Assembly: GCA_009760855.2 (NCBI GenBank)
Contig: WPIO01000001.1
Span: 21,170,501-21,234,500 of the forward strand
Length of the DNA: 64,000 nucleotides
Direction of reading: 5' to 3'
Source: Cristatella mucedo
Lineage: Eukaryota > Bryozoa > Phylactolaemata > Cristatellidae
Shown here piece by piece: positions 45,237 through 56,890 of this stretch (its first letter is position 1; every line of letters begins with the position of its first letter). Under the pieces are notes generated by a model. It did no database searches and was not told the DNA's origin. It worked only from the letters and a program-made list of their open reading frames with translations. Made by a program: the position numbers and the translations under genes.

Positions 45237-46000
45237 CGAGAAATATAAAGTATTACAGAAGTAAGAGACTCTTTCCAAACGCCAGAATTATGTCGGCAGC
45301 GTATTTATTATAACTTTATAAATATGCACAATCAATTCTGCATATAATTTAATCTCGCGACTTCCACAAAGGAGCTTAGATAAACAAATTAGACGAGGTA
45401 CTTCTGTAAGCTGTGAATACTAGCTGGGATTTTACAAGGAGCTACTGTGCTGATTGGTGGCAGCAGGTACGGCAAGCAGCAGTGGAAATAGAAGTAGCAG
45501 GCGGTAGCCCCTACGAATAGCAGACGACGTTTGTCCTTCGCTGATCACTGATTCACCGAGGTTCGTCCTTGCTTGCCCTCATCGCCGCCTCACGTGGTTC
45601 TTCTTGCTGTGCCTGTCTGAGCAGTCCTTGAGCGACCCCACTTTTGCCGCATCCAGATGGCCGGTGCTGAACAAGTGATCAAAAGCTCTCTGGAATATGG
45701 TCCTTGGCATTTTCTTTTGTTCTTCAATATGAAGAGCAAAGTCGCTTGCTGAGGCAGTGTCAGCTGACGACGCAGCCAGGCTAGCTATGCAGACATGCAG
45801 GATCGTCAAAATCCCCTGCTGACAGCTGCTTTGCCAAAACCAGTGCTGAGCCAGCGAGATGGTCACACTGGTCGCGCCCGTGCCCAGCTCTAAGGTTCAT
45901 TGGCCACTCATAGGTTAGAGAGATAGACTGACAGAAATATAGAGGCTACAGACAGATACACTGAAAGAGGAAGATAGACAGATACAACACTGAAAGACAC

Positions 46001-46002
<2 letters not shown>
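45237..46002. other. No gene recognised
   Basis: A 95-codon minus frame (45579-45866) resembles nothing known. Confidence 0.4.
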
Positions 46003-46038
<36 letters not shown>

Positions 46039-46108
46039 AAGCGAGAGAGAGAGAGAGGAGAGGAGATAGGGAGACAGAGAAACAGAGACAGAGACAGAGA
46101 GAGAGAGA
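46003..46108. repeat. (GA)n with GACA interruptions
   Basis: AGAGAG runs interrupted by GAGAAAGCG, GAGGAGAGGAG and GACAGAGAC words. Confidence 0.93.
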
Positions 46109-46701
46109 GGATCGGTATAATGATTTGGCAGCAGAACGGTTGCCGTCGTTACCTGCTTCATGTTGGTCGCAGCTGGCTCCAGTGTCCACCTAATGCCGGT
46201 CGAGAGCGTTTCTTTATCGCCTGGATTCAAGCACCGACTCCTCCAGATACGCTTGGAAAACGTCAGTCGTTGGTTGGGCGATAGCCAAGTCATCTGTTTC
46301 TTCATGCTAGACTGTCTATGAATAGACGCTCATCGTTCAAATGGCGAATACACTAAGCGGCCGCCAAATTGAGAAAGCGTTAAAGCGAATCGCTGCGAAG
46401 TGATGCAGAAAATTTTATAGCTGCACTTTTCTACACCGCCCTTCTCAAGAGTAGACGTGCGTAGATTCCGTTAGTAGCAATTTTAGTTCCGAAGCCAAAA
46501 GCGCGGCGGTCATAAGATCTAGATGCGCCCAAGAGATCCGTACAATTGCGCCTACGAGCGAATCGACAGGCGGACTAGTTTAGCTGAGACAGCTCCGCCG
46601 ATTCTCAAGAGTGCTCTCGTTCGCTTTGGCCGTCAAATTTGAGTTTCCGGGGCCATATGAAAGCAGCCTATCAGCATCCTTGGACAGTGTGAGCGAATAA
46701 G
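46109..46701. other. No gene recognised
   Basis: Nothing recognised. Confidence 0.4.
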
Positions 46702-46853
46702 TAGCCGACTCCACTGCCTTATTTACATAGCAGCAGAAGAGCCTTAGCGTCTATCACCAGCGCTTGCAGTGGGCAATACAGGATTGCCCACTGCAAGACT
46801 CGAACCCACGACCTGGTTCGTGAAGAGCGAGCACTTTACCACTGGGCTGGGAC
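46702..46853 (-). mobile_element. SINE I copy with perfect 15-bp hairpin
   Basis: Minus strand. Head at about 46850, B box AGGTCGTGGGTTCGAGTC, then the hairpin CTTGCAGTGGGCAAT / ATTGCCCACTGCAAG (46763-46797, 5-nt loop), and a decayed tail. Confidence 0.9.
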
Positions 46854-47084
46854 CCGGGTGTATTTTTTGCCGGATGAGGCGGGAGGGACTAACCAAACTT
46901 TCTTTAGGGGCTGAATATTGAGCGTTACTGAACGTCCTTAGGAGTGGAGGCTAACCACTATTGAAATGATAGCATGCTAAATCAATCGGACTGTAAGCGT
47001 GTTAAAGATCGCTAGCAGAAACGTATGACGACGTTGCGCTTATTTTTCGCTCATACGTTTCGCTTATTTTTCCAAGTCCAAGCG

Positions 47085-47342
47085 TACTTGTCCTTTGTGT
47101 TCACCCTTTCGAGCCTTTACATGATTCAGTGCGAGTTACTGACCAGCAGTCGTGCGAACCGGTGGTACTGAGTCTTCTTGTATGCTTTGCATGCCTGTCT
47201 AAGCCTGATACTTGCGTGCTTTGACTTGCTTGTCGAAGCACGATACTGTGCATGTCATCAACTTTGACCATCAGCTTCTTTTGCAGCTACTCGTAAATTG
47301 CCTTGGCAGAGATTAATTCTCGCAAGGCGCCATTAAAAAGAC
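47085..47342 (+). mobile_element. LINE C 3' fragment with stem-loop
   Basis: 3' UTR similar to 13740-13905 (CATGATTCAGTGCGAGTTAC ... AAGCACGATACTGTGCATG), followed by TTTTGCAGCTACTCGTAAAT and a terminal stem-loop, GCCTTG (47300-47305), GAGATTAATTCTC, CAAGGC (47323-47328), then ATTAAAA. Stem position and loop echo LINE A, with different bases. Confidence 0.75.
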
Positions 47343-47481
47343 CTACCGGGTATTTCCTTTTTCTTAGAAGTTCTTTCTGTATAGTTTTAGTCTTCATCAT
47401 TGGGAACCGGATGTCAGGATTTGTGGTCGTGGACTACAAAGGGCCACCTGACGTGATGGTCGGTCGGTTGTACTTTATTGG

Positions 47482-47655
47482 TGAGCCGTGGTGGCACACT
47501 GGGTAAGGCGGTTGCTCTTCACTACCTCGGTCTCGAGGTCGTGGGTTCGAATCCTGCGGTATGCGATTCTTTATTGCCGCTGGAAGCGGTGGTAATGGCG
47601 GCCTTAAAGGGTCGTCTGTCGCTATACACAAAGACGCTGTTAAATCAGCTGTTTT
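47482..47655 (+). mobile_element. SINE I copy
   Basis: Near complete: TGAGCCGTGGTGGCACACTG, GGGTAAGGCGGTTGC, GAGGTCGTGGGTTCGAATCC, TGCGATTCTTTATTGCCGC, GTCGCTATACACAAAGACGC, TGTTAAATCAGCTG, then an AT-rich tail to about 47717. Confidence 0.93.
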
Positions 47656-47717
47656 ACTTTTAAATTAAATGTTAAAATTTAATTAATAAATATTTAAATT
47701 AAATTTAAGTATTTTTT

Positions 47718-48339
47718 CTATCGTGCGTACGGCGCACTTGGAGCCCCTCTGCGGCTGAGGAATATCCAGCTCAACGTTGACAGCTTGGACTTGTTATTAA
47801 AGTAAGGGCGTCCTTAGCCTATGCATTCTGCTACCGTCGGCACAGCACTGCCTCGGAGCAGCGGTGCTGCCTCTACGACTAGACTCACTACTTCTATACT
47901 TCGAGTCGCTAGCTTCACCAGTATGCGTCAAAAGTCTGCAAGGACAGGCGCCTTGCGAGCGCTGTGTTTGTTTGGTAGGACGGAACCGCGACGTAACGCC
48001 TGTTCGTAACGCTGCACGTGAACGTGAGCGATTCTCTTTCCTGCGGGCCCATGTGCCCCAAGCCGGACGCTGTTACATTTGAGTTGTAAGTTCTAGCTGC
48101 GCACGAAATGTCGCCGTGGGTGCACTGCGAGCTGCGCAAAAATTAAGATCAGCCGTAGACATTACTCGTCGATCTCACTTTCCGAAGTTCGCATGGAAAA
48201 GTTAGGCTCTTCCCACAGAGTACGTGGCCTAAAAAGGGGGGGTAATTAGTCAGTGTGAGATTTTGCGATGACCGTGCATTGCCAAAGCCAGCAACGCCTG
48301 AGTGGTCCGTCTATCTTACATCTCTATCGTATACATCTA

Positions 48340-48341
<2 letters not shown>
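47718..48341. other. No gene recognised
   Basis: Nothing recognised. Confidence 0.4.

Positions 48342-48391
<50 letters not shown>
48342..48391. repeat. (AT)n, 50 bp
   Basis: Pure AT tract bounded by ATG and CAT. Confidence 0.95.
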
Positions 48392-48393
<2 letters not shown>

Positions 48394-48520
48394 TGTATTG
48401 TCTACCGTCCGTCTGGCAGCGATCTCTTCGAAGGGCTCCAGTCTCGGTCAGGAGGTGCCTACTGGCGTAACAGGTAGAGGCAACAAGTCTTTTCTGTGGA
48501 GTTCCGTGAAGCTATAGAGC

Positions 48521-48630
48521 AATAATAATAATAATACATTTATATAGTGCCCTCAGAGAACTTAATCTCTTTCTAGGCACTTTGCATACGCTGCAAAGGA
48601 AGCCTGACATGCAGAAGCAAGTCGATGGTG
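48521..48630 (-). mobile_element. LINE A 3' end fragment
   Basis: On the + strand: AATAATAATAATAAT tail, TATATAGTGCCCTCAGAGAA, CTTAATCTCTTTCTAGGCAC, then GCTGCAAAGGAAGCCTGAC of the 3' UTR. Confidence 0.87.
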
Positions 48631-48663
48631 TGCCACAGTAGCGCATACATTCTTACCAAAATG

Positions 48664-48720
48664 CCCTGAGCGTTAACACAGTGGTAAGGTGCTCGCAATT
48701 TATGGTGCAGGTCGGCCAGT
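48664..48720 (+). mobile_element. SINE II head-like fragment
   Basis: GCGTTAACACAGTGGTAAGG then TGCTCGC resembles the SINE II A-box region. The following AGGTCGGCC is only a vestige of a B box and no tail follows. Confidence 0.35.
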
Positions 48721-51398
48721 CATACAGAAGGCAATTAAGAGTTGCCAGATGCAAGCAGGAAAAAACAGCCAAGGCTCTTCTACCACCATTTAAACGAGGC
48801 AGTAAAACCGCCTGCCCTGTATTTAATATAGGGTGCACGCTCACCCTTTGGCGAGAGGGCGTTTTAACATCCGCAACGCTAAACTAACAATAAATGAAGC
48901 CACCTGCCTGGGCAGATGATTGCAATAAAAGCACGTATTACCTCCTCATACATGTCCATTCGTCCCTTTGCAGAACTTCCTTCTTTAATAGATAAATGCA
49001 AGGCACGGCTAACGCGGAGTCGCCCCTACAAGCGTTGGGCAACCTTCGCAATGCCTCTTTAACCTCTAGGGTCGCTTGCGTGATGTCATCTAACTAAAGT
49101 CCCAAATTCGGGACGTATTCCCCCTCACGACCAAATTTGGCAATACAGCGACAGGCTACTCACTTTACGGGTCAAGCAAGGTCTCACACGTAACTGTCAA
49201 CTCCTAGTGAGCAGTTCTTCTGGAGATGCTACTGATGAATGCGGCAGTGGTCGAGGCTAACAGAAGCTGGCGGTCGTTCTTGTTCTGCGTTGAGCTCTAT
49301 CGGTTTCACTCTCAAGCCTTTCCCACTTTCTCGTGACAGATTTACGTTCGGTCTATCTCTGAATTTCTGCGCTATAATATAATTTTAATTCGCTGTCGTA
49401 CTAGTTGGCCAAATATTTTGATTTGGGGAAGGATACAACCTGTCCATTCAGAGCTGCGATGTGGCACGATTTCCGAGGGGCGGAGGCATAGCATCTCGGG
49501 AACGAAGTGTGTCTTCGGGCACGTGTGTCAAAGTCTTGAAATTTCGTGAGTCAGGTTGGACCTATAAAGAGCTACATTATCCATGGGTTCCTTGCTAGCA
49601 CAGGGATAAAACATCAGAGCGGAGGCGTGAGCCGCAAAAGTCAGCCAGACGCTTAGGATGTGAATCTTTTGAGTGAGCGAAGAAAGCATAATAACGACAC
49701 GTAATTTACGCCAATCTCGTCGCGTGTAGCCAAGCAGCCTCATATTTCACGGAGCCAACTATCACCTTAGTAGCGCACAAAGTAAAGACTTGTGAACTAT
49801 TTTTCCTTTTTTTTTGAGTCTTAACTACGTCTTTGCCCATGTCCGCCATTCTTAGCAGAAGAATGACAACAAGCCTCCGATTGCTTACGGCTGAAAGCGA
49901 GGCTCTGCGATGACTAATCAATATTAATGTCCTCGAAGCCAGTCAGGACACTCCAGAGCATCCTGTTGAAGTCTCCGCGCTGTTCCATAATCAAAGAATT
50001 CGTCAATCGTGTTGGTTTTATTACAAGCAGCAAGCTCATCTGCGACAATCGAAACGTCTTTGCTTACCTATCTTACCCCTCTAGAGGCAACGCTAAGCAC
50101 GCTGCACACTCGAGGCAGGCTCGCGCTTAAACGCAGGACCGCCTTCTCACGCACTCGCAGGCGCATTCGTCTATCTCTCCACAGTGTCGTCTCCCCACGA
50201 CCAAATTGATGACCGCGGCTCGAGGCCAGTAGCCACACGAACTGCTCCAGTTTGCAGCTGCTGCTACTCTCGAAGCGTAGCTACTTTCGCCACACTCGAT
50301 TTCTACGATCTCTTTAGTCCTCCAATCCTCCAATTCGTCTCTCTATTTTCGATCGATTCAATTAAGTAACTCACCAGCACTTTTCTACGGGCCTTTTACT
50401 TTTGGCGTAAGCATATATGCCAGCCTACACGGCATTGCCAGTCTTTCCTCGTCACTTTACGGCCTATCTTCATTCGTCTACGAGCTTCGTCTCATTTCCT
50501 TGGAGCCAATCGCTATTTCCCCGCTAAGCTGGACTACCTACAGCTGAAGCTATTGCTTGCTGTAGCGGACGTTTAGCTGGTATATCCGGCATGAGTATAG
50601 GGCTTAGGACACAAACCCACTTCGCATTCACGTGGCCTAACGCACCCGTCATCCCCTAAAGCTCACGTTGATCTGCAGTGAAGAGCAGTTTCGGCAGCCG
50701 ACGAAGCTCCACGATCCAGCGGTTCAGAGGCGTGCGACTCACACTCAGTCGGCACCTCTTGGCCGTTACCGTAGCTCCGTTTAAACTTAAATGGTCGAAG
50801 AATTCTCTCTGGTATTGTTGAACTTGGTCCTTCGAGCTGTAAGACAATGCTACAGTAAGCCTCTGGACTACCCGAACTTCCGCTGTCTCCAAAGGGTCAA
50901 TCCGTTCAAGATTGCTGGAACGCTGCAATGCAAACATCATTCCTGATACTGTATTCACGAACCAAGTAAAAAGACCTTCTCTTGCCTAGCACCATATTAC
51001 TGCGTGCGGCTAGCTAGTCAGCCAGATCCCGGATGTAGTGGCGGAACTATGCAATGCGTCACTGATAAAGAAGCTCGCGCGCTAGGATTAGACTAGCACG
51101 GCATGCAGTGCTATTTAACAAGCCTAAAATAGAAAAACACATCCGGCTGCATGTGCCAGCAATGGCTGCCCATCGATGGATCTGGCATGCTCGACGAACG
51201 CTCTTGACGTGCACCATTGGATGCCTGGATGTTTGGTGGGAAATGAATGCTGTCTTCTCTTGGTTGAACTTGGACCCAGTCAGCTACTATACGCCCAGTC
51301 AGCTACTAAACATCCGGAGGCACACACTTATTTCGCACCGTCTTTAATGCAATCTCGCTTATGAGTTTCCCCCTTAACACTCTTGCAGCATGCTACAG
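48721..51398. other. No gene recognised
   Basis: 2.7 kb of ordinary sequence. Open frames of 60-100 codons on both strands have no recognisable motifs, and no LINE, SINE or microsatellite was noticed. This is the longest repeat-poor stretch outside the GC-rich regions. Confidence 0.4.
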
Positions 51399-52045
51399 TA
51401 ATAAAAATAATTTATTTGGAAAGCACCCTCAAGAGAACTTAATCGCTTTCTAGGCACTTTATATGATTAGTAGCAACATACTCAGTATCAGCACGCATGT
51501 ACTTTTAAAGAATGAATCACATGGACCCACTGAATGCTGTGATAAACAGGTGCGTTTTTAGCTTCTTTTTAAATGCCGTCAAGTCAGGCGATATTGCGAT
51601 GTCAGTCGGGAGTGAGTTCCCGGCTTCGGAGCATAGGAACTAAAGGCACGGTCTCCAAAGGATTTGAGTTTCGTACAAGGTATAGCTAAACGATTTGATT
51701 CAGAAAAGCAGATGGCACTATGCCTAGTCTGATGGTGGAGTAGTTCTGAGAGTTAGGCCAGAGCCAGAGAAAAAAGAGACCTACAATTGAGTGACAAAAC
51801 CTTGAAGTCGATGCGCTGCTCGATTGAGAGCCGGCGCAGGTCGGCAGGAAGTGGTGTGACTTGGCAACTGCGACGCTCACGACAGACAAGCCTGGCTGCA
51901 GAGTTTTGCACCAACTGAAAGCGCCTGATTGCACAGGCCGGTAGACTTGCAAGCAATGAGCTGCAGAAGTCGAGACTTGATGTTACAAATGCATGGGCCA
52001 GGTGAAGTCTGAGGTCGCTGAGCAAGTGGTGATGCACTTAACTGT
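51399..52045 (-). mobile_element. LINE A fragment, RT thumb to 3' tail
   Basis: Minus strand: HHHLLSDLRLHLAHAFVTSS, then LQLVQNSAARLVCRERR (here RFQLVQNSAARLVCRERR) and QRIDFKVLSL. The ORF2 end follows with frameshifts, then a shortened 3' UTR, and the stem-loop AAGTGCCTAGAAAGCGATTA before an AT-rich tail. Confidence 0.9.
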
Positions 52046-53819
52046 ACGTGTCGAGCAGATAGACTTGCCGTTGCTGCGCCCTGGGCATCTTCGGAGCTTG
52101 AGAGGCCCCTGGAGGCGAGCACTGCGTTGGCGAGGCGAGGAAAATCCAGCAGTTTGTGAGCAATGCAGTAAGGTACGTCTGCAGGCTGCTGACTTCGAGA
52201 ACTGCAGAAAAGCACCGAATTGTTTGCTTTATGGGTGACCCGGGCAGTTTATTTGGAAGCACTTGTACTTGGCAAGATAAAACTGGCTCTGCACTCCGTC
52301 TGGCGGTGTACCATACGACAGCTCATTTGTGGCGATCGCAAGAGTAAGGCAGTGTTGCTTCAGGTGAGCGTAAAACTTATCGTGCAACTACAGCATACTA
52401 AAATGAAATAAGGTAGAGCAAGAGCGATAAGTTTAACTTGATAATAATCATTCGTTATGTCTGATGCCAAATATTAAGGATACCTTCGTAAATTTAAGGA
52501 TTTGGATCTTAAGGATTTGGATCTAGGCGTCTCGATGGACCTGAGATATATCAAGAGCGCATTACTATTAAACTAAAAATTCTTGGTCAGTCACAGAATT
52601 AAATTTAAACAGGCGCTGCAGCAACCAAGCTACAAGAAGCGATTCCGTTTCGCCAGTTTATGGGACTAGATTAATAGAATAATCAGCTTCTCTGGTGAGC
52701 AGAGCTTGGTGTCGTTCACGAGACCGAAGTCTGTCCTGTCATTCTATAACGTGTCTTGTCTAGTAGTGCCCTAGTTCGACAAGGCAAACACCAAGACAAA
52801 CAGAAATCGCTTTAGAAGCAAGGAGAGCCAGTGGCTTGAAACAATGTAATCACCAGAAAACAGTCGGCGGCTGCGTATTCTGCACATTTTTCATGCGATC
52901 TGAGGCCACTAAACACTTTTCTCTTCAGCGGCACTGTTCGTGTTCTGTATGAATTCTCATGCTACAATGCATTACTACAAAATCGTCGAATATAAGAAGG
53001 GTGAGCTAATGCCAACTTTTAGGCGAAGGCCTGAAGTTTTACTTATTTTTTCAATGCAAAGGAACTGTTGCATTCTGAAAATGGCATGAGCATGCTGAAA
53101 ACAAGTATGCGCAGCTGACCCATTTGCTTTACTCAAATGCTAAGCTAGCTGAAAGTGAAGCGGTTTTATTCCAGTGGGGAGCCATCTTGAGAATGGTTGT
53201 ATCACTTGTCGGTTAATTCCGGCTACGGGGTGTGGTCAAGTTAAGTAAAGGCCGACTGAATCAACAACTGCAGTTGCAAAGGCTCCCACGAATCTGCTAT
53301 ACCGGGACATATTTCGCTCACACGCACAAAACTTTATTGGATACAATCGATAGCTAGTAAACACAACTCGGTTTGTATAGCTTTACGTGATCGCATCGGC
53401 ATTAACTCTTACTGGCTTCCGGCACGTTCCAAATTCTCGAAAAATTCATCGGGTTAATTCATCCTGCCAACAGAAATCGGGCTCGTGAAGAGAGTAAGGC
53501 GGTGTCAAGCCAACAGAATACACCATGTTTCTAAGGACTCAGTGATTCACGAGCAAATGAATCTTTCGCAGACGTCCAACACCGGAATTTGACAACCCAA
53601 AAGCATTACGCTTGCACGATCAAATTTTACGGCTTTTTGTAGAGCAGCGAACCGATGGTTTGATAGATCAGCTATATTATGATTGCCGAAAAAGTATTAA
53701 GGGGTCCTGAATTATAACGACTAGGAACCGTTTATGTTGTAATCCCTGGTTAGGTGCTATAGAGACCCTAGTCTTATCATTTGCTGCAGAATATTGCAAT
53801 CATTTGCGACAGAAGCTCT
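52046..53819. other. No gene recognised
   Basis: AT-leaning, ordinary sequence with a small direct duplication AAGGATTTGGATCTTAAGGA near 52496-52525. No gene seen. Confidence 0.4.
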
Positions 53820-53890
53820 GAGCCAGGTAGCAGTTGTGCCCTAGCTTTCGAGCCAGGTAGCAGTTGCGCCCTAGCATTCGAGCCAGGTAG
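53820..53890. repeat. 30-bp tandem repeat, 2.4 copies
   Basis: Unit GAGCCAGGTAGCAGTTG, then (T/C)GCCCTAGC(T/A)TTC: 53820-53849, 53850-53879 and a partial to 53890. Confidence 0.92.
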
Positions 53891-54156
53891 GTCACCTATC
53901 CTTTGCTCGGGTCGGCACTACAGTAGCACTTTGGCGTCGTAGAAGGGTTGTTGGACGCTACAGCTGATGGTGGACACCGGCAATCATCCGTTGCTATCGA
54001 ATTGAGTTGTATACATCGTCGATATGGACTTGATGCACTAAGGTATGGGGGCTCATCGTTGCCGCTGGTTTCGGCGTGCCTTCATGTATTGGAGCTACAC
54101 CTACCGGTCGCGAGCAACGACTATCGGGCTCAGAGCTTGGCTGGCCCGAGTTCCGA

Positions 54157-54244
54157 GCCCGCTAGGGCTAGTGCCGTTAGGCACGGTGCGTGTTCGGCCT
54201 CAGGGCATTCGCGCAGAAGCCACTGCAGTGCTGTCACAATAACA
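54157..54244 (+). repeat. Repeat E copy
   Basis: GCTAGTGCCGTTAGGCACGG, TGTTCGGCCTCAGGGCATTC, GCAGAAGCCACTGCAGTGC, then TGTCACAATAACA. It aligns in order with 56530-56603. Confidence 0.5.
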
Positions 54245-54325
54245 ACAATGACTTCAACCTTTCGTCTTCGAACGCACGTCCTCTTCTTATGGCAGCCATA
54301 GAGTTTGAGCGTGGACTCTACCGTT

Positions 54326-54410
54326 CCTAGCGATCGGTGCAGATCGAGCGATCGACACTCAGTTCCTAGCGGTCGACGTGCAGATCGGTGCAGGTCGAGC
54401 GATCGACACT
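54326..54410. repeat. Imperfect direct repeat of about 45 bp
   Basis: GTTCCTAGCGATCGGTGCAG, ATCGAGCGATCGACACT recurs as GTTCCTAGCGGTCGACGTGC, AGATCGGTGCAGGTCGAGCG, ATCGACACT. Rich in GATCG and GTCGA words. Confidence 0.8.
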
Positions 54411-54614
54411 TTTTGAGGTTAAAAGACGAGATAGTACGTCACACAAATGCTTATGTTCAGAAATCATTGCTCTCCTATGAACATCTTGACTTAACGCAAA
54501 CCGATATTAAGCATATGTTAGTTGCTTTACGAAATGCATGGGCAAGCCCTGGTATACAAGTCCAACTAACCACTTCGAAGTCATACATAGTTATTGATGC
54601 CCCAATTCTTTGTC

Positions 54615-54700
54615 CCTGGGACGAAGCGCTCGCCTTTAATGACCAGGGTAGTGGTTTCGGGCCCTTCGGCAATTGTATAGCGCCTGGATAGAGATTAAGT
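54615..54700 (+). mobile_element. SINE II copy, decayed
   Basis: GCGCTCGCCTTTAATGACCA (A-box vicinity), TTCGGGCCC (B-box remnant), then TTGTATAGCGCCTGGATAGA and GATTAAG of the tail, which is cut before the second stem arm. The C-terminus of the 128-codon frame 54305-54691 is this SINE read through. Confidence 0.55.
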
Positions 54701-56507
54701 AGCTCGCGAGCCGGCCGCGAGCGAGGCGGCCGTGGCAGGCGCGCGAAGGCGACTCACGCGTGCCGCTGCTGCTCGGCCGCGGCGGCGGCAGCCGGGAGGC
54801 TGGAGGCTGCTTGTCGTGGCTGCCTGGTCGCTAGGAGAGGCAGTCTGAAGTGTCGCAGCTCGGGCGGAATGCGAGAGTCGCAGGCGTCCAAACTGAGCGC
54901 CGCCGCCGCCGCTTGACTGCTGCTGCAGCTGCTGACCATCGCTACGCCGCGTCGGACTGGATGAAGCTGAAACAGATCTGCTGTATAAGCAGACGCTGCA
55001 ATTCGTTGAGCATTCATCTCGAGTCGCTTAGTTGCTTGAGTTCGCTCGCCGTGTTGCTCGCTGCGTTAGTGGCCGCAATCGAGAGTTAAGCGAAACTGGG
55101 GCTTCTAGCTTGTCCACCTTACTCCATGGCATGTTACTTTAATTTGGCCACCAGCAAATTGGTGGCGCACTATATGGTTAATGAAATGTGCGGTATGAAA
55201 TTAAGGATTTTTAGGCCTCCGGACCCTGTAAATACAAAATAATTGTTTTGCCTTAATTTCGATGAAGCTGTTAGTTATCTCCACTTCAAATGCATCCAAA
55301 GCACATCGACTGCTAGTGGCTCAAACTCTCACGACAATGCTGTGCGACCTACATATCATATACATACCTACATATCACGGGCCAGTGAGCCGCAGAAAAC
55401 AGTCATCTGGGAATCACCAGGAGCAAATTCTCCGGAGCCTCGTCCGTTCTCTCTTTTTGCGGTCGCAGTGCGAATGTTGTCAAACTTTCAAACTGTCAAA
55501 CTTTGAACCTCGAGGTCAAATCCCGATCTGACACCGCAGGTTTGCGATTGTGACCACCAACAGGCTACGTCCGGAGGCAGAACAGCGAGCCTCGTGCGAT
55601 CGGAGGAGGATAAAAAAAAATCAAAAAGACGGACTTTCGTAGCGAATTACAAACGCCCCCCCCCCCCGCGACTTTTGTTCAGAGGGTCGAGAGTCGACTA
55701 GCACCGGTGAATAAACCGTGCGATGGGCTGTCAGAGTCTGCCGCCGCGGGGTGAGGGGGGCTTGACGTTTCTCTATCAACTTTGAACCTCAGCCTCCCCT
55801 GCAGCACCAAGGGGAGAAGAGCAGCCACAAAAGCACGTGGCCACGGCACGTATTTGCTTAGACATGCGACGAGACTAAATTTCCTGGACGAGGATTTCTT
55901 CCCTCCGAGCTACAAAGCACTCAAAATAGATTGCTAAACACTGCATTGCAGCCAGCCACCTGCAGCTGCAGGCTGCCATCAAACTTTGCTCACCATGACA
56001 GACGCAGCGCTACCGAGGGCGACCGCGAACGCTCTGTGTGGCAATCGACTGGTCACGCCGTCTGCTACTGGGAGCTGCCCGGAGTGGCCGCTGACGCGGC
56101 CATTCTGGCCAGCTCACAGTGAATGTCAAGGTCAGCGGTTCGGTGGAATGGAGGGCTGAAGCAAAGTGAAAATATGCACATCAGCCTGTTTGAGAGAGAA
56201 GAAGACATAGGGTGAAACCACCGCTGTTGCACTAAGCATTTTCCCAAAATGACGAAACAATGTAGCCCCGTTCGGCCCTGGTGCTGCCTTCTACTAATGT
56301 ATTTTGCAGTATCAGCTCTGGATGTTACATACGCGTAGCTACTTCGCTAAAGGAGGCTGTTCTATGCTAAGCATAAGGACTCTTTATATAAAGATTGTTT
56401 CTCTCTGTATTGTTCCCGTATTCTGTTACCATTAGTAGAGCTGTGTGTATTGATGCCGTGTCTGCGATTCGTTAGCCGTACTTTAAGGCACCAGCTTCGC
56501 CGCCATT
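54701..56507. other. No gene recognised; CpG-rich 54705-55080
   Basis: The first 380 bp are CpG-rich (GCCGCC and CTGCTGCAG words) and could be a CpG island. No exon can be supported in either strand. The rest is ordinary sequence with a C run at 55659-55667. Confidence 0.4.
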
Positions 56508-56600
56508 TGTCACGAATCGGCAAGGATTAGCACCGTTACGAGCGCCGTGCTTGTGGCCTCAGGAAATCAGTGCAAAAGTCACTGCATTGCGTTTGTAACA
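56508..56600 (+). repeat. Repeat E copy (fullest)
   Basis: Begins TGTCACGAATCGGCAAGG, contains GGCCTCAGGAAATCAGTGC and CACTGCATTGC, and ends GTTTGTAACA. The TG...CA ends, with TGTCAC/GTAACA near-inverted termini, resemble LTR ends. The 93-bp length is far shorter than usual LTRs, and no target duplication is visible. Confidence 0.5.
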
Positions 56601-56890
56601 ACGTCTACGGAAATTAGACGAGCGTTTCAAGAGTAACGACGGGGCTAAGGCCAATGACGTGGGGAATGATATTCAGGGCTAAAGCCTCACAGGCAGGTTA
56701 TACAAGTAGGGTAATACAATGTTTGTTGACGGTCTGAGAGTCCCATCTTACCGGCGCTTCTTCGGCTGGCGAAATCAGAGTCTGCTTACTGCAAAAGTTC
56801 GGTATTTATTTTTCTTTAAAAGAAGCTAGAGAATTTTACGGAGACGAGGCTAAGGCTTGCCGCGTGCTGTTACCTAATTTTGTCTCCTGG

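Noticed and set aside
53820-53890. CRISPR-like array
   Set aside because: Direct tandem units without spacers in a metazoan sequence.
54305-54691. 128-codon open frame as a gene
   Set aside because: Its C-terminal third is a decayed SINE II and its N-terminal part is a tandem repeat. The middle resembles nothing known.
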